Origin: Discostella pseudostelligera
Lineage: Eukaryota; Bacillariophyta; Thalassiosirophyceae; Thalassiosirales; Thalassiosiraceae
DNA: 17,316 nt
Assembly (NCBI GenBank): GCA_036940085.1
Contig: JALLBK010000519.1
Location: 1 to 17,316 of the forward strand
Direction of reading: 5' to 3'
Under the pieces are notes generated by a model. The model worked only from the letters and a program-made list of their open reading frames with translations, did no database searches and was not told the origin of the DNA. This document shows positions 10,146 through 17,316 of the stretch, one piece after another. Every line of letters starts with the position of its first letter. The stretch's first letter is position 1. A program made the translations under genes and the position numbers.

Positions 10146-11101
10146 ATGGCGTTCCGTGGCCTCTTATCCAAGCCTCATCTCACTGGTAAATTCGCCTCCA
10201 ACGGGCTCGCATCATTTTGGGGGGCAAGGGCGGCGACGTCATCGAATCATCATATCACCGTCCAACAATCATCTCTTCCTCACAACATCATCTCTACCCA
10301 TCCTATCCAACACCAACAAATCCGAAATAAATGGACAAAGACTAAACTCCGTCAACGCGAAAAAATGATTAACCGCGAACAGCGCATAGCACGTGGCCTA
10401 CCCGCCAAACCCAATCCACCCAAATACATCCCCAAAGATCGCCCGGTCATCAACGCTCTATCTCGTGAAGAACGAGATTCCGAATCTCGTAAATTCGATG
10501 AGGCCGCCTCAGAGGAATTAAAGTCCAAAATTGCCAAACAGGCCGAGAGTGAGGAGAATTTACGACATCAGTTTGATGGATTGCAAATGTCGGATAGAGT
10601 GCGACGATTGTTTGATTTGAAGAATGGAAGTCAGAAGGAGGTGGTGAATTCGCAGAAACGACGTGGGATGGAGGTAAGGAATTGTATAATTTCATCTTAG
10701 TGTGCAGACTTCATGTATTTATTAACTTATTTGAATGTCACTTCTTTTTCCTGTTCTGCGAATGTTGTACACCGTATCGACGATGTTCGTGGTTTGGGTG
10801 ACGATGATGAATTATGAATATGACGCATACCGGCATATCGTAACTCAACACCTACACCATGCACTATCAGCTCTTTCAACTAAGGGAGGGCGACACTGGA
10901 AGCTCTGCAGTCCAAGTGGTAGCCCTGACCACTCGGATTCAACAGCTCCAGACACATATGGCCAAACATCACAAGGATAACTCCACGAAGCGAGGATTGG
11001 ATGCACTCTACGTTCGGAGGAGGAAGGTTTTGGATTATATGGAGAGGAAAGATTTTCAGAGTTATCGAAAAGTTGTCAAGTCCTTGGGACTTGTTCGGTA
11101 A
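10146..11101 (+). CDS. Mitochondrial small-subunit ribosomal protein S15 (uS15m), two exons
   Basis: Exon 1 is 10146-10673 and exon 2 is 10871-11101. The 197-bp intron begins GTAAGG and ends TATCAG. The frame closes to 252 aa. Exon 2 is the S15 core: LFQLREGDTGSSAVQVVALT, RIQQLQTHMAKHHKDNSTKRGL, then RRRKVLDYMERKDFQSY and a terminal LGLVR. This matches the bacterial S15 helical fold that binds the small-subunit rRNA. The N-terminal ~30 residues (MAFRGLLSKPHLTGKFASNG) are basic and hydroxylated and lack acids, as in a mitochondrial presequence. The ~140-residue charged N-terminal extension is longer than bacterial S15 (about 89 aa), as in many mitochondrial homologues. Splicing joins RRGME to LFQLREGD. 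A plastid form is less likely because no signal peptide is visible. Confidence 0.92.
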
Positions 11102-11418
11102 AAGGGGGAGAAAATGGAATAGAGTTTTTAAGCTTGGTGGTGATGAACATGGTTGTCGGGGGGTCACCACTGCAGCACATTGTGGGAAATGGGGAACGAC
11201 GATGACCACGTCCACTACGTTACGGAGGGATGGACCGGTGGGGTGGAATCTCTATCCTACTCCATATCAACAACGTTAAAGACCAGATGCAGTTACAATC
11301 AACAATGCAATACGCCAACATCTCCCACTCTTGTGTACTCCTACATTTTGTGTACTTCATGGTGCATTTTAATCACACCTACTTAGTATTAGTAGCTGCG
11401 TATAGCGTGGATTTTGAT

Positions 11419-11441
11419 TTTCATCTCTACTTGAGATGAAA
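11419..11441. repeat. Perfect hairpin, 9-bp stem
   Basis: TTTCATCTC (11419-11427) pairs with GAGATGAAA (11433-11441) around the loop TACTT. It lies 318 bp downstream of the S15 stop and 351 bp upstream of the coiled-coil start codon, so it could belong to a 3' UTR or the next promoter. Confidence 0.55.
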
Positions 11442-11629
11442 TGAAGCTGAAAGCCTGCTTGTTTTGCGTAGGGTTGGGGTGCTGGCGGCCTGCATGCGGC
11501 GGCAGGGGTCGATTTCGTCTGTCTGGCTTCGGGGTGTCATTGTCTGGCCGACGTCAGTGTAGGTGATTGTCGCAGTCTGTCCGTTCACCATTCTAATACT
11601 GATTCCATAGTATGTAGCCGTCAGTTGAA

Positions 11630-11637
11630 TTTCCCGC
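11630..11637 (+). promoter_or_regulatory. E2F-like site upstream of the coiled-coil gene
   Basis: TTTCCCGC, an exact match to the E2F half consensus, lies 155 bp before the start codon. This is a consensus match only. Confidence 0.3.
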
Positions 11638-11783
11638 TATTTTTTCAATTTCGTCTCCCCTCTCCCCTTCAATATCCTTCATTTTCAATTCATTCTTATT
11701 CATTATTCATTGCCTTGATCTTCTTTGGTCCATTGGTCGGCCATTGCGAAGTTGACAATATCCTCGGCTCAATCCTTAATCGT

Positions 11784-11804
11784 ATGAGGAAATGGAGGAA
11801 GTAA
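11784..11804 (+). other. Short upstream ORF overlapping the main start codon
   Basis: ATG at 11784 opens a 6-codon frame that stops with TAA at 11802-11804, overlapping the main ATG (11792) in another frame. If the transcript includes it, ribosomes would have to leak past it or reinitiate backwards, which could dampen translation. The transcript 5' end is not known. Confidence 0.4.
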
Positions 11805-14683
11805 ATGGTAGCGACGTTGGTGCTGAAAAATGCGACGATACAATTGAGCTGGCCATGGCCGACGCGGCGCCAGCGTCAGCACTGCCAACTCAGTCCTTAG
11901 ACCAGCCTGCACCGACGCCGACGACGGCAACACGCTTGGACTTGTTCGAGACCCCAATTCATGCAGATTCTCCCATCATATCAAGTGGTGAGAATGAAGA
12001 TGTGGTCGCAAAAGAGGAAGTAACCGCCACGGAAATGGTGGCACGCCCCAATGATACAATGGATAATACTGTTGTTCCTCCATCCAGTGGAGGTGACGAT
12101 TTGCTGTTACATTTTGGGGAATCATTCGAGCGGGGAGCTGACGTATCGAATCACCAGAATACTCATGCGAATTTAGTATCGGACTTTGATTTACTTGGAT
12201 TCGCTCCCTCTGAACCTGAACAAACTATTCCATTGCCGGATGCTAACTTTCCCTCCTCGGGTTCTGGGCTGGTCACGGATCCTTTTGCTCCAGTAGAGTC
12301 TGAATTAAATCTCTTGGGGTTAAGTGGCGGGAGCAGTGAAGCAAATGATCAAGTGGGAGTAATTCATGATGTTGCTGATTCTCGTGGTGAAATTCTTCCT
12401 GTCGAAGATTATGATAATACAGGAAAGTCGGGAAGTGAAAAGGAGATTGAGATTGTTCCCAATGACAATGAAGAAACCCCAGCCCTGAACGCAGACATAG
12501 TCGAGCAGGAAGCTATAGAAACCGATCCTGGAAATGAAAACGCATTATCATCAATCGGTAGTGATGCAATGGTGAAAGACGAAGCGATGACACAATCCAA
12601 TACCGAGGTGATTAATACCATTGCATCTCCCAGTGACGATTCTCCCGTAATTGATGAGAACATCGAATGCCAGCCATCGACAGCCCATGAAAGCAAAGGA
12701 CAGGAAGAGATAGCTAATCAGTCACTAGATGGGGAAAATACAGGGACAAGTGAAATCGCTTTATCGTCGATCAGTGGTGATGCAATGGTGGACGAAGCAG
12801 CGATGACACATGCCACAACCGATGAGGTTAATAATACCGGTGCATCTACCAATGACGTTTCTCCCGTAATTGACGACGTCGATAACCAGTCATCGATAGC
12901 CCATGAAGGCAAAGGACAGGAAGAGTTTGCGAATCAGTCATCTGATGGTAAAAATTTAGGAACAACTGAAGTTACAAATGAGTTGGATGATAGCTGTGTT
13001 GTTGAAAATACTACCAATGATTACGACGCAGAAGGAGTGAATCCCCAGGTAACCGTTGAGGTTGATTCTGCTATAGCATCATCTTCGGTGTCCGTGGTAA
13101 CGGCACAAAATCCTCCTCAACATGGCACGGAAAACAGAGAAGAGAAAAAAGTCGATGGCAGTTTATCGGATGCGCAAGTGAACACGGACGCCGAGGAACG
13201 TACAGAAGAGGAAGAAGAATGGCTATCGATGGGACTGGGTCTCGGTGATGCCCTTCGTCAAATTGTTGCATTGACTGAAGAAAGAGACTCGTCGCTCGAG
13301 TTGTGCCAAGAGAAAGACAATGGCAAAACTCAGGCAGAGGCTCTACTTGTGGAAGTTCAATCTCGTCTGGAGGCTGAGATGAATCGTCGCGCTGAATCTG
13401 ACTCCGAGAAACGGAAACTACGTGAAACTCTGAAATCGTATGAGGAACGATTGTCAAAATATGAGTCGATGGAGGATGATTTAGAAAAGGCCAATGCGAA
13501 TCTTGTCACTGTGGTAACAGAGAAGACCAAAATTGAGTTGGAGGTGCAGAAATTGCGAGACACGATTGATGAATCGCAACAAAAGGAAGCAGTGCTATCA
13601 AATCGGCTGAACGAAGCGAAGAAGAAAGAGGCCAACAAATCCACAGCCGCGGGACGTCTCGAGGAAGAAAATGAGAAGTTGAGGTTGGATCTGCAAACGA
13701 CCAAAGAGGAGCTTGAGGCCGTTTCAAAAGCAAAGGCGAAGCTGGAGAGTAATATGGAGAAGCTGAAAGTCAAAGCTGTCGAACGAGTGAAACAGGCTGA
13801 AACGGCGCTCTCGGAGGAACGAGAGCTCAATGAAGAACGTAAGAAGAAGATGAAAACATTTGTTGAGACCAAAGCCGAAGAACTGCGTGAAGCGAAAGAA
13901 TGTGCAAGCAATATGCAAAAAGAATTGGAGGAAACTCGAGCATCACTACGCTCCAGTCGCGATCGTGAGGAGGCCACTCTCAAAGAGCTTGAAAAGGCGC
14001 GGCTGAAACATCGTGAACTTCAGAGAGATATGGAGCACATGGTACGGAATTCTGAACAGTTGCACAAGGCGGGGAATAATCTGGAACAGGAGCTTGAGAA
14101 ATACGCAAGTGAGACCGAGGAGCACAAGAAAAAGAGAATGTCTGCAAAGCATGAAATCATGCAAATGGTCCGCACTCTCGAAGCGGAAAGAGCTGTGAGC
14201 GCAAAATTGAGAGAATCTGTGAAATTCACGTTCACGCCCAAGGCATTGAGTCAGCAAGAACTGCTCACCGAATGCCTCCGCGATTTTGAGTCAGAGTTGG
14301 AGAGACTAGCGGCAAAGACAGGGAAATCCTTACAGCCGTCGACGGAGCCGGGTGGAAATTCGTCTACTACCGGTGGAACAGAGGCTACAGAAATCAACGG
14401 TTCCTTGCAGAAATCTAAAAAGCCGCGTGGTTCCAAAGCAGATGTTGACACAGAGCGGTTGATTTCCAACCTTGAGCAGGAGACCCAGCATGTCAGTAAG
14501 GGAATTATGGCGCTCGCGGGTGATATCGAACGAATGCGATCACTGCTAAATGATGATAATGCGTTTGGCTGCCTTGCATACTTTTCCAACATCCTTCCCC
14601 GGACAGGGGAAGCTCGACATCAACGGTTAGGTGATGGTAGTGACGCACACTATGAGAAAAACAGTACAGATCGCTTTGTTTAA
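11792..14683 (+). CDS. 963-aa acidic protein with long central coiled coil (golgin- or tether-like, family unrecognised)
   Basis: No intron is needed. Residues 1-475 are acidic and apparently disordered, with short motifs such as DLFETP (50-55), DFDLLGF (131-137), DPFAP (163-167) and ELNLLGL (171-177) that resemble clathrin/adaptor-ear binding peptides. Residues 251-322 and 323-394 are a tandem duplication of 72 residues. A conserved-looking block, [18 protein letters not shown] (477-494), leads into about 320 residues of heptad-rich Glu/Lys/Leu/Arg sequence to about 810. Then come [18 protein letters not shown], a low-complexity Ser/Gly/Thr linker, a second short helix ([20 protein letters not shown]) and a tail with [16 protein letters not shown] see no GRIP domain and no C-terminal membrane anchor. 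A Golgi or vesicle tether is the best guess from architecture; a cytoskeletal role is also possible. The stop lies 41 bp from the convergent membrane-protein gene. Confidence 0.85.
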   Translation: MEEVNGSDVGAEKCDDTIELAMADAAPASALPTQSLDQPAPTPTTATRLDLFETPIHADSPIISSGENEDVVAKEEVTATEMVARPNDTMDNTVVPPSSGGDDLLLHFGESFERGADVSNHQNTHANLVSDFDLLGFAPSEPEQTIPLPDANFPSSGSGLVTDPFAPVESELNLLGLSGGSSEANDQVGVIHDVADSRGEILPVEDYDNTGKSGSEKEIEIVPNDNEETPALNADIVEQEAIETDPGNENALSSIGSDAMVKDEAMTQSNTEVINTIASPSDDSPVIDENIECQPSTAHESKGQEEIANQSLDGENTGTSEIALSSISGDAMVDEAAMTHATTDEVNNTGASTNDVSPVIDDVDNQSSIAHEGKGQEEFANQSSDGKNLGTTEVTNELDDSCVVENTTNDYDAEGVNPQVTVEVDSAIASSSVSVVTAQNPPQHGTENREEKKVDGSLSDAQVNTDAEERTEEEEEWLSMGLGLGDALRQIVALTEERDSSLELCQEKDNGKTQAEALLVEVQSRLEAEMNRRAESDSEKRKLRETLKSYEERLSKYESMEDDLEKANANLVTVVTEKTKIELEVQKLRDTIDESQQKEAVLSNRLNEAKKKEANKSTAAGRLEEENEKLRLDLQTTKEELEAVSKAKAKLESNMEKLKVKAVERVKQAETALSEERELNEERKKKMKTFVETKAEELREAKECASNMQKELEETRASLRSSRDREEATLKELEKARLKHRELQRDMEHMVRNSEQLHKAGNNLEQELEKYASETEEHKKKRMSAKHEIMQMVRTLEAERAVSAKLRESVKFTFTPKALSQQELLTECLRDFESELERLAAKTGKSLQPSTEPGGNSSTTGGTEATEINGSLQKSKKPRGSKADVDTERLISNLEQETQHVSKGIMALAGDIERMRSLLNDDNAFGCLAYFSNILPRTGEARHQRLGDGSDAHYEKNSTDRFV
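12542..12973 (+). repeat. In-frame tandem duplication, 2 x 216 bp
   Basis: Copy 1 is 12542-12757 and copy 2 is 12758-12973, each 72 codons. Both begin ALSSI and share SPVID, then a run with AHE, KGQEE, ANQS and DG, and end GT-[ST]-E. Local insertions and deletions cancel out ([10 protein letters not shown] against [10 protein letters not shown]), so the total length is kept. The copies have diverged at many sites, so the event is not recent. Confidence 0.85.
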
Positions 14684-14724
14684 TAATTAATTCGAATTCT
14701 AAAAAGCGAGAAGTGCAACAATAC

Positions 14725-15696
14725 TCATATAAGTTCAGGCACACCAGGCGCAGCTGTACCCGTCTGGTTTCCTGTCTCATTGTTTCTGTTGGACATGTCG
14801 ACCTGAGGTGGAAGTTGCTGCGCACTACTTTTAACCCTCGCACTAGGAGCGTAACAAAATAGAAGAAACGATGATAATGCCCACATGATGCAAGCAAGCA
14901 AATTCGCTCGTGCTCCAAAGTCCATTGCACAGGTATTCGTTTGGCATAAACTCGAAGCGAATGAGGTAAACGACAGCGCCTGCAGTACACTAGCCAACAA
15001 GAACTCGATTGCCAACCACCTCCAACGAACCCTATCGATCTCAATGCATAAAGAGTGCCATATGAAAATGGCACCTGCACCTCCCAACACTGTTGCCATA
15101 AATGAAGCAACCTTTGCGAATTGTGCAGCAGCCCCAATATTTACAATGTCAGTGTTGTATGCCTGACATGGTACGGACATGTCAAGAACCCACTCCCCAT
15201 TTTCCAATACTGGCGCTCTATAATGTGAGAATCCTGTATCAATGAAGGGAGTGGATGGATTATTGGTGATATCAGCGATACTTGGACCGGTAACCCGAGC
15301 GTAGTCGCAGCCATCCTGCGAGAGGCAACTGACAGAAAAAGAGAGTGAAGGTTAAATTCATGTTGTGCATGAGTACTACAGGCTGAAAGATCCCTACACA
15401 CAAACTTACATCAACCATGCAAACCCCGACCAAAATGAGATGATGACAGAGTATACTCCATGTGGAAAGGCTCGGCATTTTAATGCCGCCGGTGCAGACT
15501 CGATGGCAGCAGCAGCAGCGGGCACGGCGAAATTTTCGGAAGTAGTGGATGCCACCAACCTGGGCTGCTGCTGGATATCATTTTCAGAAATTGTATCATC
15601 CGGTGCAATGTCCGCTCTGTTGCCTATGATGTCCGTGGCATTGCTACCACTTCCGCTCGCCTCGTTGTCGTTGTCGATAGTGTTGTCTGACCCCAT
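14725..15696 (-). CDS. Four-span membrane protein with a Cys-containing outer loop, two exons
   Basis: Exon 1 is 15696-15410 and exon 2 is 15328-14725. The 81-bp intron begins GTAAGT and ends GTCAG, and the frame closes to 296 aa. The first ~75 residues are hydrophilic and Asp/Ser/Ala-rich. Hydrophobic spans lie at about 80-98 (VYSVIISFWSGFAWLICL), 165-191, 198-223 and 235-256. Between spans 1 and 2 is a ~65-residue loop with CDYARVTG, WVLDMSVPC and Cys103/Cys150; between spans 3 and 4 are Cys224 and Cys229 (LCQTNTCAM). The tail is short and polar, rich in Asn, Gln and Pro. The topology (long first loop, paired Cys) recalls claudin/PMP22-like tetraspans, and similar four-span proteins are frequent in diatoms, but I cannot name a function. 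The ambiguous base at 15719 lies just upstream of the start and does not affect the reading frame. Confidence 0.8.
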
Positions 15697-15718
15697 GATT
15701 CAGTAATAGTAGAAGATC

Positions 15719-15719
15719 N
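15719..15719. other. Ambiguous base (n)
   Basis: Single undetermined base 23 bp upstream of the membrane-protein start codon; a draft-assembly mark with no coding effect. Confidence 0.99.
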
Positions 15720-15912
15720 GCGCGTAGGCAATGTGCAAGGGTCCACTTAATATGGCCCAACAATAATTGAGCAAGTTGGTGAGGTCGTCCGGCCAAGGCC
15801 CTGTTATCGATGCCTACTAATGCTCACTCTCTCAGCTCTCGGTGTGATAAGTAGCCTCGGGACGGATGATGCTAGCAGTAGTATCTACCATCCGACATCA
15901 CCTTTGTCTACG

Positions 15913-15936
15913 ATGGTCGAATGGTCGAATGGTCGA
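15913..15936 (+). repeat. Tandem repeat, 3 x 8 bp
   Basis: Three perfect head-to-tail copies of ATGGTCGA. Probably replication slippage. Confidence 0.85.
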
Positions 15937-15969
15937 AGCTCTGTCGCAGCTAGTCTCGACAATTTCGGT

Positions 15970-16186
15970 TTCCTGGAAATAGATGCCATGTCAAATGCGT
16001 AATCGGTGGTTCCGGGAAAACCTGTCGTTCCAGGACTATGTAATTTATGTCATATAGGAATTCCTTAGTCTCGCAACTACATGACTCGTTCTGGAAAGAT
16101 TCTTTCTTGTTGAATTCAGGTAGAATTCAGGTACCACTCATGTATTTCCAGAAATAATCTCCGACGTAAGGCATGTAATTCTGGAA
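15970..16186. promoter_or_regulatory. Cluster of TTCnnGAA / TTCCnGGAA palindromes (heat-shock-element-like)
   Basis: Within 217 bp: TTCCTGGAA (15970-15978), TTCCGGGAA (16010-16018), TTCTGGAA (16089-16096), TTCCAGAA (16146-16153) and TTCTGGAA (16179-16186), plus an imperfect TTCCAGGAC near 16028. Three fit TTCnnGAA, the core pair of a heat-shock element; two have a 3-nt gap instead. They lie between the divergent starts of the membrane-protein gene and the right-edge gene. They could instead be remnants of one decayed repeat. Confidence 0.4.
16112..16133 (+). repeat. Tandem repeat, 2 x 11 bp
   Basis: Two perfect adjacent copies of GAATTCAGGTA inside the palindrome cluster. Confidence 0.85.
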
Positions 16187-16517
16187 AAGGGCGATTTTGT
16201 CCAACATCGTTTCTTCTAACCTTCCTCTTTCGCATTCATATTTCCGTTCATTTCTCGTTTTTCTACGTCGGCGTTGCGTGGACGTAGTACTTATTATTCT
16301 TCTTTCTCAATCACTAAATATTCACCTCCTTTGCGCGGGCAACCTACACCGACTACCAGCATTCATGATGCAATATCGGCAATGAATATGTCGGACCTGA
16401 ACCCAACGCATGCACATGCACCGGCCCCGCCCACGGTCTTACTCCAATTGTGTGCTAGCAGCTGCCACCAACACACATCATCATCGTCAATGATAACAAT
16501 AGTACACCATCGCCATC

Positions 16518-17316
16518 ATGATGTCATCCCCCACCTCACGTGCCATCATGGCGGCCAGGGGCAAGATACCCCGAACCAAGCAAGCATCATCATCATTGTT
16601 ATCTCCCCGTCGTTCCCCATGTCATGCCGCAAAGCAGCCTGCAACGCCGCCATCGACTTCACTACTCAGCACTTCATCCGATTCCGATTACTCCAACAAC
16701 AGTGGCTTCTTGACTCCTCACTCCCTCACCCCTGAGCCTACTCCTACGTCAAGGAAGAAACTCTACGAAAAAGAAATCAAAGCAAAGGCGAAGGCCAGAG
16801 CTGCCTTCAATGCTATTAAACTCTGCAATAAATTAGGTTTGCTGAAGTCGGCACGTAATAAGTCAACCAAAATGCCATCAACATCGTCGAAGAAGAACAC
16901 CACACAAAGCGGCACGGACAATGATGCAGACCAAAGCTTGTCCCCATCTGCATTCGCTGCTGATCCTGACAATACTAATTGTTCTGATGATGAATGCGAC
17001 AATCACAATGATGGCAAAGGTGGCATCGGCAATGATGATATTAATGACAATGCGGGTACACCACAACCATCCGAATATTTATTGTGTCTACGTCATAGCC
17101 AAGTATTCATGGAGCGTGCATTTGGAGATGAAGATGGAATGAATTCTGTTGCGGTGCGTCCACAAGTTGAGCTTGATGAAATCGTGTTCATTCTGGAACA
17201 CTGGGAGGTGGGCAAGAAGATATCTAGTTTAATAGGTGATATGGACAAGTACCGGGTCGTCAAGAGGTTTCGAGAGACACACAAGTCGGGTTACAAGTAT
17301 GAAAAGGCGTATTTGT
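16518..17316 (+). CDS. Unrecognised basic/low-complexity protein, 5' part only (runs off the right edge)
   Basis: A frame open from the stop at 16500-16502 through the window end gives at least 266 codons. The first ATG is 16518; the ATG at 16548 has a better context (ATCATGGCG) and may be the true start. Visible: a Ser/Thr/Pro-rich, basic N-terminal ~75 residues (LLSPRRSPCH, TPHSLTPEPTPTSRKK), a charged helix (YEKEIKAKAKARAAFNAIKL), an Asp/Asn-rich linker, then a denser, apparently folded segment from PSEYLLCLRHSQVFM to FILEHWEVGKKISSLIGD and RFRETHKSGYKYEKAYL at the edge. I recognise no domain. A low-confidence thought is the N-terminal part of an integrase-like element gene, but nothing catalytic is in view. 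An upstream exon cannot be excluded. Codon order and composition are protein-like in the second half, which is the main support. Confidence 0.6.
   Translation, partial: MMSSPTSRAIMAARGKIPRTKQASSSLLSPRRSPCHAAKQPATPPSTSLLSTSSDSDYSNNSGFLTPHSLTPEPTPTSRKKLYEKEIKAKAKARAAFNAIKLCNKLGLLKSARNKSTKMPSTSSKKNTTQSGTDNDADQSLSPSAFAADPDNTNCSDDECDNHNDGKGGIGNDDINDNAGTPQPSEYLLCLRHSQVFMERAFGDEDGMNSVAVRPQVELDEIVFILEHWEVGKKISSLIGDMDKYRVVKRFRETHKSGYKYEKAYL

Larger units (their letters stand above)
11102..11791. other. Intergenic region between S15 and the coiled-coil gene
   Basis: 690 bp without a convincing gene; several short overlapping frames have no family features. It holds a perfect 9-bp stem with a 5-nt loop at 11419-11441, an ACGTCA bZIP-like core near 11550, an E2F-like TTTCCCGC at 11630-11637, a pyrimidine-rich stretch at about 11655-11710 that may mark the promoter or leader, and a short upstream frame at 11784-11804. 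Confidence 0.55.
15697..16517. other. Intergenic region with palindrome cluster and short tandem repeats
   Basis: 820 bp between divergent starts. Short frames here have no family features. It holds three tandem copies of ATGGTCGA (15913-15936), two tandem copies of GAATTCAGGTA (16112-16133), and TTC/GAA palindromes from 15970 to 16186. The right part (16430-16520) is rich in CAC, CAT and ATC triplets. Confidence 0.55.

Noticed and set aside
9784..10368. Plus-strand 194-residue frame between HAS1 and S15
   Set aside because: It covers the promoter and the out-of-frame S15 start and has skewed Gly/Trp/Val and Pro/Ser composition with no family features.
13357..13983. 208-residue minus-strand frame, Ser/Phe-rich
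   Set aside because: It is the antisense shadow of the Glu/Lys/Arg-rich coiled coil, which lacks antisense stops for compositional reasons.
16548..16600. Histone H3 tail-like RTKQ near the start of the right-edge protein
   Set aside because: Only four residues match, in a basic low-complexity stretch; chance is likely.
16274..16735. 153-residue plus-strand frame over the right-edge gene start
   Set aside because: His/Ser/Ile-rich, it stops early and overlaps the better open frame from 16518.

Overview
The window looks like nuclear DNA from a diatom, probably a centric one of the Thalassiosira type. Several things point this way: short GT-AG introns (81-197 bp), densely packed genes that mostly alternate in strand, a secretory leader cut at an Ala-Phe junction as in complex red-derived plastids, and a four-span membrane protein of a style common in diatoms. 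The assignment is inferred from style and was not tested by database comparison. One ambiguous base (n at 15719) marks the sequence as draft.

Layout, left to right. (1) 125-1255 +: acidic, probably plastid-targeted protein with a C-terminal membrane anchor. (2) 1387-4622 -: five-exon Tudor-SN (SND1) gene, reconstructed in full at 934 aa. (3) 4623-5775: divergent promoter region with two CACGTG boxes, two E2F-like sites and a TCGAGT cluster; it ends in fourteen CAA repeats that run up to the next start codon. (4) 5776-7557 +: protein with three CCCH zinc fingers. (5) 7986-9785 -: intronless HAS1/DDX18 DEAD-box helicase. (6) 9786-10145: short divergent promoter with a G-rich then C-rich composition. 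(7) 10146-11101 +: two-exon mitochondrial ribosomal protein S15. (8) 11102-11791: intergenic. (9) 11792-14683 +: 963-aa acidic, coiled-coil protein with an internal tandem duplication. (10) 14725-15696 -: two-exon four-span membrane protein. (11) 15697-16517: non-coding stretch with a cluster of TTC/GAA palindromes. (12) 16518 to the right edge +: start of an unrecognised gene that leaves the window.

Four neighbouring genes deal with RNA or translation: Tudor-SN (mRNA fate and stress granules), a CCCH protein (probable mRNA binding), HAS1 (ribosomal subunit assembly) and mitochondrial S15. They form two head-to-head pairs that share upstream regions, so co-expression within each pair is plausible but inferred. 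The pairs also meet tail-to-tail at 7558-7985.

I see no RNA genes, CRISPR arrays or intact mobile elements. The least explained parts are the right-edge gene with the palindrome cluster before it, the N-terminal half of the coiled-coil protein, and the acidic leftmost protein.
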